Shown here piece after piece: positions 20,287-28,282 of a stretch of DNA of 64,000 nucleotides (its first letter is position 1; every line of letters starts with the position of its first letter). Source of the stretch: Fulvivirga lutea. Its GTDB lineage: Bacteria > Bacteroidota > Bacteroidia > Cytophagales > Cyclobacteriaceae. The stretch spans positions 1,093,488 through 1,157,487 of the forward strand of contig NZ_CP070608.1 of the NCBI RefSeq assembly GCF_017068455.1. Direction: 5' to 3'. The position numbers were made by a program, and so were the translations under genes. The notes under the pieces are model-generated. The model was not told the DNA's origin, did no database searches, and was given only the letters and a program-made list of their open reading frames with translations.

Positions 20287-21774
20287 TTATTCATCAAGTT
20301 TTAGAAGGGCATCAATCACATTCTTTTGAGCTGTTTCCTTTTCAATAACTGTAGGAGGCGCAATTCTATCTTCACAATCAGTCCAACCGCAGCGCTGGCA
20401 AGTGGTGTTTACTATTCTCGATTTAATGGCAGGATCGCTGATGAATTTAATGCGCTTCTTCGAATTGGCATCCACATAGAAACCAATAGTTACACTAATA
20501 CTTTCCGATAAGTTGGACACATTTGGGAAAGCTAAGGTAAGGCACAAGTACTCGTCTTCAGTGCCATAATATTGGGAAATCTGAGCTCCGGCTAATATCG
20601 ATGAAGACTTATCAAGTTTAGTAAGTGATCTCAATTGCTTGATTAAACGTATTGATAACCATCTGCGGCAATAAGTCTCATTCAAAGAGTTAGTGTGTGG
20701 ATTGTGCGAACGTGATAAATGCAATTCTTTGGTAAGATCGTATGATGAAAAATTATCCGTGCCCACAAACCGCAGAAAAAATAGGTTTTTCAGTCCGAAA
20801 TGCTTGGGAAGTATGTTGGTCAATCTTTGCATGATCATTTCGGGCGTAGCCTGGTATTTATCAATAAAGCCGATCATCATGCTTTCATTCCAGGTGTCGG
20901 AAAGGGCCATTTTATTAATGTCTGTAATTACCTCTTGTTCAGGGAGGATGAGCGCTGCACTAAAGTACGAAGCTTTGTAGTTATTCAGTATTCCTTCAAA
21001 ACCATAGGCTTTGTAAGGAGGTGTTTCAGCTGGCCGTTCTTTTAAACCCAATACATGAAATCCCAATTCACGGCCTATTAAAAAAGCTTCCTGCGCAGCA
21101 GTTAGTCCATTATGCAATAAAAGCCGTTTTTCCTTTTTCTGATAAAATGAGCGCAGATCCCTTAGCTCAGGGTAGGATGAGAGCTTTGTTCTATCAATGG
21201 TGATATCAAATTCTTTTTTCAGTAAATCCTCTAAAACAGCCACCGTGTTAGGTAATTGCTTCAGAGAATCGTGTTGCTTGATAAACTTCTTTACTGCAGT
21301 CTCAATGTCAGAAAAATAATTGTCGTTCATTTCCTGATAAGAGCGCAAAGCCGCATAGTGAAAATGCTCCCCTCGCATTTCGTAGTTGCGCGCAATATTG
21401 ATTATTGAATTTATAAATGCATGCACCTTTTCGGGTGAGTTAGAGAGTAATTCAATAATCTTTTGAGGCTCAAGGCCGAATGTATCCAATGGAAACTCTT
21501 TGAAAAAGTCGGACTGAAGCAGGTTGATGATGGGTGTGAGCTTTTTAGATACTTTCAATGATACCAACTCATCATAGGTCACATCCAATGCCTTTGCCAA
21601 TGCCAGAATTTTATCACCCTTAGGGTATTTCTTTCCCTTTTCAATTTCGCTTAGGTAAGAAATTGATAGTCCTGAACTCTCAGAAAGATCTTGAAATGAT
21701 AAATCCTTTTTAACCCTGAGGTCATGGACTTTAAGGCCGAGGATATGTTTTAAGGAAAAATTATCAGATACCAT
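20287..21774 (-). CDS. RamB/ScfR-like short-chain fatty acid regulator (XRE HTH + ImmA-like)
   Basis: A 495-residue protein from the ATG at 21774. Residues about 12-70 are an XRE HTH (LRVKKDLSFQDLSESSGLSI, YLSEIEKGKKYPKGDKILAL). The centre resembles the ImmA/IrrE domain, but the HExxH zinc motif is degenerate (FLIGRELGFHVLG), so peptidase activity is unlikely. The C-terminus ends with a Cys-rich block CQRCGWTDCEDRIAPP, typical of the ScfR/RamB/PrpC-regulator family. RamB of Corynebacterium and mycobacteria controls aceA/aceB and acetate genes in response to acyl-CoA. Here the gene is divergent from aceB-aceA with a perfect palindrome between them, which strongly suggests local control of the glyoxylate shunt. 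A -7 box at 21787-21794 supports this start over the TTG at 21789. Confidence 0.88.
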   Translation of the reverse strand: MVSDNFSLKHILGLKVHDLRVKKDLSFQDLSESSGLSISYLSEIEKGKKYPKGDKILALAKALDVTYDELVSLKVSKKLTPIINLLQSDFFKEFPLDTFGLEPQKIIELLSNSPEKVHAFINSIINIARNYEMRGEHFHYAALRSYQEMNDNYFSDIETAVKKFIKQHDSLKQLPNTVAVLEDLLKKEFDITIDRTKLSSYPELRDLRSFYQKKEKRLLLHNGLTAAQEAFLIGRELGFHVLGLKERPAETPPYKAYGFEGILNNYKASYFSAALILPEQEVITDINKMALSDTWNESMMIGFIDKYQATPEMIMQRLTNILPKHFGLKNLFFLRFVGTDNFSSYDLTKELHLSRSHNPHTNSLNETYCRRWLSIRLIKQLRSLTKLDKSSSILAGAQISQYYGTEDEYLCLTLAFPNVSNLSESISVTIGFYVDANSKKRIKFISDPAIKSRIVNTTCQRCGWTDCEDRIAPPTVIEKETAQKNVIDALLKLDE

Positions 21775-21786
21775 AATGTGCTTTTT

Positions 21787-21794
21787 CAAAAATA
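21787..21794 (-). promoter_or_regulatory. -7 box TATTTTTG for the RamB-like gene
   Basis: On the minus strand TATTTTTG matches TAnnTTTG. It overlaps the alternative TTG start, so the ATG at 21774 is the likely translation start with a very short leader. Confidence 0.5.
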
Positions 21795-21839
21795 CAGAGG
21801 GTTTTTATGATAAATGTTAAAAAAATGAAAAATATCTAG

Positions 21840-21855
21840 TAGCGAAATTTCGCTA
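21840..21855. promoter_or_regulatory. Perfect 16-bp palindromic operator candidate
   Basis: TAGCGAAATTTCGCTA is a perfect 16-bp palindrome in the 134-base divergent space between the RamB-like regulator and aceB. It lies 15 bases upstream of a -7-like TAAATTGC (21871-21878) that could drive aceB, i.e. about the -33 position. This is the obvious candidate binding site for the divergent regulator (inference). Confidence 0.7.
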
Positions 21856-21908
21856 ATAAAGAAAATTTACTAAATTGCATACATATTAGAAATTATAACC
21901 TTATTTAT

Positions 21909-23522
21909 ATGACCACCACAACAGTAAAAACACTTCCTAAAACACACTCCATTCAGGTGTTAGGCAAGTTGAAAACAGGATACGAAGAAATCCTTACCGA
22001 TGAAGCTCTGGCATTTGTGGAGGCGCTTCATAAAAAATTTAATGCTACAAGAAAAGAGTTGCTGGCAGATCGATTGATCAGACAAAAGCGATTTGATGCT
22101 GGTGAAAGACCGTCATTTCTTAGCAAGACCAGCGACATTAGAGAAAGTGATTGGTCGGTAGCCCCTGTTCCTGCTGAAATTCAGGATAGGAGAGTAGAAA
22201 TTACCGGCCCCGTTGAGCGTAAGATGATTATCAATGCACTTAATTCGGGTGCCAAGGTTTTTATGGCTGATTTTGAAGACAGCAATTCACCTAATTGGGA
22301 GAATGTAGTTCAGGGGCAAATCAACCTGAGAGATGCGAATGATAGAACCATCTCTTTCGAAAATCCTACTAGCGGTAAAAAGTATGAATTGAATGATGAA
22401 GTAGCCGTTTTATTTGTCAGACCAAGAGGCTGGCATTTAGAGGAGAAGCACATTGTTGTTAATGGCGAGCAGGTGAGTGGTGGATTTGTGGATTTTGGTC
22501 TTTACTTTTTTCACAATGTAACTACACTCCTTAACAGAGGAAGCGCTCCTTATTTCTACTTACCAAAACTTGAAAACCATCATGAAGCTAGGCTGTGGAA
22601 CGATGTATTTGTGTTTGCACAAGAGTATTTGGGAATTCCTCAAGGTACAATTAAGGCCACAGTTTTAATTGAAACTATTACAGCTGCTTTTGAGCTGGAA
22701 GAAATACTTTACGTGTTGAAAGAGCATAGTGCAGGACTCAACTGCGGCAGATGGGATTACATCTTTTCTTATATCAAGAAGTTTAGAAACGAGCCTGGAT
22801 TTGTAACACCGGACCGCTCACAGATAACTATGGCTACGCCATTTATGAATGCGTATTCACTTGCCGTGATTAAGGCGTGCCATAAAAGAGGAGCCCATGC
22901 AATGGGCGGAATGGCTGCTCAAATTCCAATCAAAGCTGACCCTGAGGCTAATGAAAAAGCATTAGAAAAAGTGATGGCTGATAAAGTGCGTGAAGCAAGA
23001 ATGGGGCACGATGGTACATGGGTAGCCCATCCGGGATTAGTAAAAGTAGCCGAATCAGCTTTCAATAAGTACATGGTTACCAAAAACCAGATTCATATTA
23101 AAAGAGACGATGTGGGTGTTTCAGAAAAAATGCTCTTAGAAAAGCCTTTAGGTACCATAACAGAGCAAGGATTGAGAACCAATATCAACGTTGGAATTCT
23201 ATATATCGAGAGTTGGCTCAGAGGCAATGGAGCGGCTGCATTATACAATTTGATGGAGGATGCAGCAACAGCAGAAATTTCCAGAACACAAGTTTGGCAA
23301 TGGCTAAAAAACGGAGCCAAACTTGACGATGGCAGAACCATAAATGTTGAATTATACGAAGAAATTAAAAACGAAGAGCTCATTAAAATCAAAGAATTGG
23401 TTGGTAAAGACAACTATCAGAATGGGCAATTCAAAAAGGCCATTGAGTTATTCGATGAGCTCGTACTTCAACCAAAATTTAATGACTTTTTAACAACCCA
23501 AGCTTATAACCTAATTGACTAA
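21909..23522 (+). CDS. aceB: Malate synthase A
   Basis: A 537-residue protein of the malate synthase A size class. Motifs include [20 protein letters not shown] (acidic Mg site), [68 protein letters not shown] and [15 protein letters not shown]. It condenses glyoxylate with acetyl-CoA to give malate in the second step of the glyoxylate shunt. Four bases separate it from aceA, so they form one operon. It is transcribed away from the RamB-like regulator. Confidence 0.97.
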   Translation: MTTTTVKTLPKTHSIQVLGKLKTGYEEILTDEALAFVEALHKKFNATRKELLADRLIRQKRFDAGERPSFLSKTSDIRESDWSVAPVPAEIQDRRVEITGPVERKMIINALNSGAKVFMADFEDSNSPNWENVVQGQINLRDANDRTISFENPTSGKKYELNDEVAVLFVRPRGWHLEEKHIVVNGEQVSGGFVDFGLYFFHNVTTLLNRGSAPYFYLPKLENHHEARLWNDVFVFAQEYLGIPQGTIKATVLIETITAAFELEEILYVLKEHSAGLNCGRWDYIFSYIKKFRNEPGFVTPDRSQITMATPFMNAYSLAVIKACHKRGAHAMGGMAAQIPIKADPEANEKALEKVMADKVREARMGHDGTWVAHPGLVKVAESAFNKYMVTKNQIHIKRDDVGVSEKMLLEKPLGTITEQGLRTNINVGILYIESWLRGNGAAALYNLMEDAATAEISRTQVWQWLKNGAKLDDGRTINVELYEEIKNEELIKIKELVGKDNYQNGQFKKAIELFDELVLQPKFNDFLTTQAYNLID

Positions 23523-23526
23523 AACT

Positions 23527-24828
23527 ATGACTAAGGCAGATCAAATCGAAAAATTATACAACGAATGGATGACGAATCCAAGATGGAAAAATGTAAAGCG
23601 TAATTACATTCCTGAAGATGTAGTAAAATTGAGAGGATCCATTGTGGTGGAACATACGTTGGCCCGCAATGGTGCTGAAAAATTATGGAAAAAATTAAAC
23701 TCACAGGACTTTGTGGCAGGTCTGGGTGCACTAACTGGTAATCAGGCCATTCAGGAAGTTACTGCTGGTTTGGAAGCTATTTATTTAAGTGGCTGGCAGG
23801 TGGCAGCAGATGCCAACCTTGCCGGGGAAATGTATCCTGATCAATCACTTTACCCGGCTGACTCAGTTCCTAAAGTGGTAAAAAGAATAAACAACGCATT
23901 AATGCGAAGAGATCAAATTCAAAGTGTTACTGAAGAAGGCGACATCGATTGGATGGTGCCAATTGTTGCCGATGCAGAAGCAGGTTTTGGTGGTAATTTA
24001 AATGCCTTTGAGTTAATGAAGGCGATGATTGAAGCCGGAGCAGCAGGAGTACACTTTGAAGATCAACTTTCATCCGCCAAGAAATGCGGCCATTTAGGAG
24101 GAAAAGTATTAGTGCCAACACAGGAAGCAATTAATAAACTTTCTGCGGCCAGACTAGCAGCCGATGTATGCGATGTACCAACACTCTTAGTAGCTAGAAC
24201 TGATGCAGAGGCCGCTAACTTAATAACTTCAGATGTAGATCCCAGAGATCATAAGTTTATTACAGGGGAAAGAACTAATGAAGGATTCTACCATGTGAAA
24301 AATGGCTTAGAGCAAGGAATTGACAGAGGATTGAGCTATGCACCTTATGCGGATTTAATTTGGATGGAAACTTCTAACCCTGACTTGGGATTGGCAAAAG
24401 AATTTGCGCAAGCCATCAAGGAAAAATATCCTGAGCAAATGCTTGCATATAATTGTTCTCCATCATTTAACTGGGCATCTAAATTATCTGTGAAGCAAAT
24501 GGAAACTTTTAGAGAGAATATTGCTGAGATGGGTTATAAATTCCAGTTCATTACTTTGGCAGGATTCCATGCTCTTAATACATCAATGTTTGAGCTTTCT
24601 AAAGCTTATAGAGAAAGAGGAATGGCTGGTTACAGTGAGCTACAAGAACGTGAATTTGCCCTTCAGGCAGATGGGTTTAAGGCCGTAAAACACCAGACGT
24701 TTGTTGGTACGCAATATTTCGATTCTATTCAGAATGTGGTTCAAGGTGGGCAATCATCAACTACTGCTATGAAAGGAAGTACTGAGGAAGATCAATTTAA
24801 TACCCTGAAAGTGAGAAAAGCGGGATAA
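23527..24828 (+). CDS. aceA: Isocitrate lyase
   Basis: A 433-residue protein from the ATG at 23527; a TTG at 23515 would overlap aceB by 8 bases. Family motifs are present: [39 protein letters not shown], the catalytic [14 protein letters not shown] with its Cys, [13 protein letters not shown] and YNCSPSFNW. It cleaves isocitrate to succinate and glyoxylate, bypassing the decarboxylating TCA steps, so two-carbon compounds can support growth. A strong terminator lies 22 bases after the stop, closing the aceBA operon. Confidence 0.97.
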   Translation: MTKADQIEKLYNEWMTNPRWKNVKRNYIPEDVVKLRGSIVVEHTLARNGAEKLWKKLNSQDFVAGLGALTGNQAIQEVTAGLEAIYLSGWQVAADANLAGEMYPDQSLYPADSVPKVVKRINNALMRRDQIQSVTEEGDIDWMVPIVADAEAGFGGNLNAFELMKAMIEAGAAGVHFEDQLSSAKKCGHLGGKVLVPTQEAINKLSAARLAADVCDVPTLLVARTDAEAANLITSDVDPRDHKFITGERTNEGFYHVKNGLEQGIDRGLSYAPYADLIWMETSNPDLGLAKEFAQAIKEKYPEQMLAYNCSPSFNWASKLSVKQMETFRENIAEMGYKFQFITLAGFHALNTSMFELSKAYRERGMAGYSELQEREFALQADGFKAVKHQTFVGTQYFDSIQNVVQGGQSSTTAMKGSTEEDQFNTLKVRKAG

Positions 24829-24850
24829 AAAATGTACCCTAAACCAGATG

Positions 24851-24890
24851 AAGAGGCTGTTATAAACTGTTGAGTTGGCAGCCTCTTTTT
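24851..24890 (+). terminator. Rho-independent terminator of aceBA
   Basis: A 9-bp perfect stem AAGAGGCTG/CAGCCTCTT with a 19-base loop is followed by a T tract (TTTTT). It begins 22 bases after the aceA stop. Confidence 0.8.
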
Positions 24891-24938
24891 CATTTAACTA
24901 ACAACTAATTATCTAAAAGTTAGAATCTGATAGTTTAC

Positions 24939-24958
24939 TTCCGCAATCGATTGCGGAA
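24939..24958. promoter_or_regulatory. Perfect 20-bp palindrome, LacI/PurR-like operator candidate
   Basis: TTCCGCAATCGATTGCGGAA is a perfect 20-bp palindrome 77 bases upstream of the T9SS protein gene. Its core GCAATCGATTGC resembles LacI/PurR family operators (GCAAACGTTTGC type). A one-base variant, GCAAACGATTGC, occurs at a similar distance upstream of the porin at 38951. No LacI gene is in the window. Confidence 0.55.
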
Positions 24959-25035
24959 AAGGTTACTTATTGCTAGTTTCAAAGATTCATAACCGACTGA
25001 AAATCATGTAATGTTTTAAATTCAGTCATTCTATT

Positions 25036-25527
25036 ATGGTTAGGCTATTAACAGCTACTATGCTGTTGTACGGGATTGCAGCCAATGCTCAATCTATCAA
25101 ATCTTATTCATTCGCACCGGCAGGGGGTACTTTCAGCACTTCCTCAGTCACAGGTTTGTGGCAAATAGGTGGTATTACCCGAGGTTCTGTAGCCAATCAA
25201 AACTTTACAATTCAACAAGAGTACGTAAAAGGTAGTCAGTATATTGAAGTTACTTCATTTGATAATGCAGGTGTCAATACTGTTAACGTTTATCCTAATC
25301 CAACAGCTAACCATATAAATATCAGCCTCAATGATAAATTTATTGACGCACCGATTGAATATAATTTATATAATTCTCAGGGAGCACTAATTAAAAGTGA
25401 TCCTCTTGGAAATGGTTACACTCACCAAACACTTGATTTAAGTGATATGAATCAAGGAGTGTATTTATTAATACTAACTGATAGACGAACCAGTCAATCA
25501 TTGAAATTTAGAATCATTAAGAACTAA
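25036..25527 (+). CDS. Small secreted protein with T9SS C-terminal sorting domain
   Basis: A 163-residue protein. It has a signal peptide (MVRLLTATMLLYGIAANAQS), a short mature region of about 65 residues (YSFAPAGGTFSTSSVTGLWQ), then a type A T9SS sorting domain from VNVYPNPTANHINISLN to GVYLLILTDRRTSQSLKFRI. The cargo before the sorting domain is too small for a known enzyme. It stops 5 bases before the next gene, a DUF1566 protein, and the two are probably a surface pair. A perfect 20-bp palindrome sits upstream. Confidence 0.82.
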   Translation: MVRLLTATMLLYGIAANAQSIKSYSFAPAGGTFSTSSVTGLWQIGGITRGSVANQNFTIQQEYVKGSQYIEVTSFDNAGVNTVNVYPNPTANHINISLNDKFIDAPIEYNLYNSQGALIKSDPLGNGYTHQTLDLSDMNQGVYLLILTDRRTSQSLKFRIIKN

Positions 25528-25532
25528 AAAAA

Positions 25533-26666
25533 ATGAAACGCATAATTGCCACCATATGTGTCTGTTTTTTATTTGTGCATTCAAATGCACAAACGCCTAA
25601 TTCATTTAGGTATCAGGCAGCAATACAAACTTTAGAAGGTACGCCAATGGCGAATAAAACCGTTGCCTTAAGAATAAGTGTTCTACGCTCAGATGTTAAT
25701 CGTGAGCGCGTATATGCTGAATTTCAGAGCTTATCTACCGATGAATTTGGAATGATTAATTTGCAAATTGGGCAGGGAAATGTGATTTCCGGTAATTTCA
25801 GTCAGATTACCTGGGGTTCAGATGCTCACTTTCTGAGAATTGAGCTGGATGAAAATGGTGGCTCGGAGTTCAAGTTATTAAGTGAAGTGCAATTATTGAG
25901 TGTCCCATATGCATTGCATGCCAAGTCAGCAGATAATGTGGATGATGCCGATGCTGATGCAACGAACGAAATTCAGCAGCTAACCATTGAAGGAAATATC
26001 CTAACAATTAGTAATGGGAATAGTATAACATTACCTGAAGAGGAGGATGGTGATAGTACCAATGAAATTCAGGAGTTATCTATTAATGGCCAGCTTTTAT
26101 CCATTAGCAATGGCAACAGCATAACATTACCTGAAGAACAGGATGGCGATAGTGAAAATGAGTTGCAGCAGTTAAGCATTGAGGGTAATGTCTTAACTAT
26201 TTCTAATGGCAATTCTGTTAATCTGCCTGCCTCTAATTCTGTTGTACCACCTACAGATGGCCCCATACCTGTAGCTTTCAGAGGGGCTCAGATCTTTGCT
26301 CATCCCACTGATAATTCCGTATCAATAAATTTCGGAGCCTTTGCAGGCACTGGTGCAACTTCAGATTCTGACGGTCAAAGTAATACCAGTTCAATTGTCG
26401 CTGCACTGGGTGACGGTAATTATGCCGCCAAATTATGTGATGATTTATCGGCTTTTGGTTTTGAAGATTGGTACCTGCCTTCAAGGGCCGAGTTAGATGC
26501 CTTGTATAAGCAAAACTATCTTTTAGCAGATTACGGGTTAGACGGTTATTGGTCGTCAACCGAAACGGCAAACAATAAAGCCTGGGCCATTAACTTTCTG
26601 GATGGGGGCTTAACTGATCCTACCAAAAATCAAAGTAGACGGTGTTTGTGTGTGAGAAAGGATTAG
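25533..26666 (+). CDS. Secreted repeat protein with DUF1566 (Lcl) C-terminal domain
   Basis: A 377-residue protein. A signal peptide (MKRIIATICVCFLFVHSNAQ) leads to an N-terminal beta-rich region (SFRYQAAIQTLEGTPMANKT) common in Bacteroidota tail-fibre-like proteins. Three 32-residue repeats follow at about 145-235 (NEIQQLTIEGNILTISNGNS and variants, ending in acidic EEEDGDS). A C-terminal DUF1566 domain has AFGFEDWYLPSRAELDALYK, YWSSTETANNKAWAINF and the terminal RRCLCVRKD. DUF1566 has a C-type-lectin/FGE-like fold in several surface proteins, suggesting binding. Translation is probably coupled to the preceding T9SS gene. Confidence 0.85.
   Translation: MKRIIATICVCFLFVHSNAQTPNSFRYQAAIQTLEGTPMANKTVALRISVLRSDVNRERVYAEFQSLSTDEFGMINLQIGQGNVISGNFSQITWGSDAHFLRIELDENGGSEFKLLSEVQLLSVPYALHAKSADNVDDADADATNEIQQLTIEGNILTISNGNSITLPEEEDGDSTNEIQELSINGQLLSISNGNSITLPEEQDGDSENELQQLSIEGNVLTISNGNSVNLPASNSVVPPTDGPIPVAFRGAQIFAHPTDNSVSINFGAFAGTGATSDSDGQSNTSSIVAALGDGNYAAKLCDDLSAFGFEDWYLPSRAELDALYKQNYLLADYGLDGYWSSTETANNKAWAINFLDGGLTDPTKNQSRRCLCVRKD
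25965..26234 (+). repeat. Three 96-bp tandem coding repeats
   Basis: Units begin at 25965, 26061 and 26157, exactly 96 bases apart, the third being shortened. Each encodes NE(I/L)Q.L.I.G..L.ISNGNS..LP followed by an acidic linker. Protein identity is higher than DNA identity, indicating older duplication under selection rather than recent slippage. Confidence 0.85.
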
Positions 26667-26706
26667 GCCTTTTACATACAGAGTGATACCGTAGTATAAT
26701 TAAGTG

Positions 26707-27585
26707 TTATGTAGCCTTTGCGAAATTTTTTTTAATGCTTTCGTACAGTTTCATAACCACAACAGCTAATGCTCCAAGGCATAAACCCACTAAGAAATCA
26801 GCTAGTAATGTAGGCCAAGTGCGCAACAGGTTGTGGATGAAGTCGACATTATGAGCATAGATTCCTCCACCAACCAGTATCATGGCAAGTGTTCCTAATA
26901 CAGTTAAACTACGCACCACCCAAGGTAATAGCTTTACCAATCCACGACCTAATTTGGCTTTGAAACTGCTCTTGTTTTCACTACTTGCGATTAAATTCAA
27001 ACCCAAATTATCCATTCGAACAATGAGAGCCACCAAGCCATAAACGCCAACTGTGGCAAGTAATGCTACTACAGTTACAACAGGTATTTGAATATTGAGC
27101 GGTTGATCGGCAACTGTACTAAGTGCTATAATGATTATTTCAACAGACAATATAAAATCAACAACAATGGCCGATTTAACTTTTTCATTTTCATAGGACG
27201 CAGCTTGTTCGTCATTTTGCAGTAATTGCTTTTTCTTTTCTTTCGATTCACGATGAAACAAGTAAGTATAAACTTTTTCAACGCCCTCATATGCCAGATA
27301 CAACCCACCCAACAATAGAATTGGAATGATAACACCAGGCAAAAAAGCACTGAGTAGAAATGCGGCTGGTAAGATGATTATTTTATTCAGCAAAGAACCC
27401 TTTGCTATTCGCCATAATACAATTAACTCTCGAGAAGCTGAAAACCCCGATGCTTTTTCGGCATTTACCGCTAAATCATCCGCTAAAATTCCGGCTGTCT
27501 TTTGGGTAGCATACTTGCTCATGGTCGCTACATCATCCATGAGTACTGCGATGTCATCAAATACAGCAAAAAACTTTGAAGCCAT
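26707..27585 (-). CDS. DUF808 family membrane protein (YedI-like)
   Basis: A 292-residue protein with the DUF808 pattern: N-terminal FFAVFDDIAVLMDDVATMSK, ATQKTAGILADDLAVNAEK and GSLLNKIIILPAAFLLSAFL, then LLLGGLYLAYEGVEKV. Several further membrane helices follow, ending DFLVGLCLGALAVVVMKL. The family is inner-membrane and of unknown function. It is co-directional with, but separated by 64 bases from, the exonuclease gene upstream, and converges on the DUF1566 gene. Confidence 0.9.
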   Translation of the reverse strand: MASKFFAVFDDIAVLMDDVATMSKYATQKTAGILADDLAVNAEKASGFSASRELIVLWRIAKGSLLNKIIILPAAFLLSAFLPGVIIPILLLGGLYLAYEGVEKVYTYLFHRESKEKKKQLLQNDEQAASYENEKVKSAIVVDFILSVEIIIIALSTVADQPLNIQIPVVTVVALLATVGVYGLVALIVRMDNLGLNLIASSENKSSFKAKLGRGLVKLLPWVVRSLTVLGTLAMILVGGGIYAHNVDFIHNLLRTWPTLLADFLVGLCLGALAVVVMKLYESIKKNFAKAT

Positions 27586-27649
27586 GATTGGGATTATTGG
27601 TTTTGTGAATGCTAATATATCAAACCAAAATCGTTAAGAAGAATCAGTA

Positions 27650-28282
27650 TCACATAATGTGTCTGAGTTGAGTTGCACCTCTCAATTGTTGAATCTTCAC
27701 TAATTTTAAAAATAATAAGGCCGTTGAGTAGGCGTCACCTAAGGCAGTATGTCTTTCCAGGGGTTGGATATCATATTTTGTCAATAAAGTATCCAGGAAA
27801 TAGTCTTTCTTTTCATAATTATGGCGGTCCATCGGAGATGTGTTGAGTCTTATTGCCAAGCGTGCAGTATCCACTAACCGATGACTCTTCGTCATTTTAG
27901 GATTGAATCGATTGAGCATGGCCAGATCAAAAGCGCCATTATGAGCCACCAATACAGATTTTTCAATGTACTTTTCAGTTTTAGACAATGCCTCATTCAA
28001 GCTGATGCCATTTTTGCATTTCTCTAATGTAATCCCGTGTACTTCGATGGATTCCGAAAGTTGAATGTCTTGGTGTTTTATAAAAAGCTCTTTACCGGAT
28101 TCGACTTTAATTTCCAGATTTTGAATAGTTACCAACCCTATTGAAAGTAACTCTGCCTGGGTATGATCGAGTGAAGAGGTTTCTGTGTCTAGACATACAA
28201 ATTTAATATTCTCCAATGGCGTATCATGGGAGATAAGGTTTGGGTTATGATCCTTTCCGAAAAGCTTCTTCCAAAACTCCAT
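27650..28282 (-). CDS. DEDDh 3'-5' exonuclease (DNA pol III epsilon-like)
   Basis: A 210-residue protein with the three exonuclease motifs: ExoI KFVCLDTETSSLDHTQAELL (Asp and Glu metal ligands), ExoII VAHNGAFDLAMLNRF, and ExoIII HTALGDAYSTALLFLKL with the His and Asp of the DEDDh class. Its start overlaps the stop of the cNMP/CBS/DUF294 gene by one base (TAATG), so they are translationally coupled. This same pairing accompanies acetate symporter operons in many Proteobacteria (family knowledge). The link to acetate is unexplained; a nucleotide-processing rather than DNA-repair role is possible. Confidence 0.88.
   Translation of the reverse strand: MEFWKKLFGKDHNPNLISHDTPLENIKFVCLDTETSSLDHTQAELLSIGLVTIQNLEIKVESGKELFIKHQDIQLSESIEVHGITLEKCKNGISLNEALSKTEKYIEKSVLVAHNGAFDLAMLNRFNPKMTKSHRLVDTARLAIRLNTSPMDRHNYEKKDYFLDTLLTKYDIQPLERHTALGDAYSTALLFLKLVKIQQLRGATQLRHIM

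Noticed and set aside
20287..21774. XRE HTH with ImmA/IrrE-like domain as a phage repressor or toxin-antitoxin part
   Set aside because: The length, C-terminal Cys block (CQRCGWTDCEDRIAPP) and divergence from aceBA fit the RamB/ScfR metabolic family; no phage or toxin genes are nearby.
25965..26234. CRISPR-like or microsatellite array
   Set aside because: The 96-bp period is a multiple of three inside one reading frame, units differ mostly at synonymous sites, and there are no spacers.
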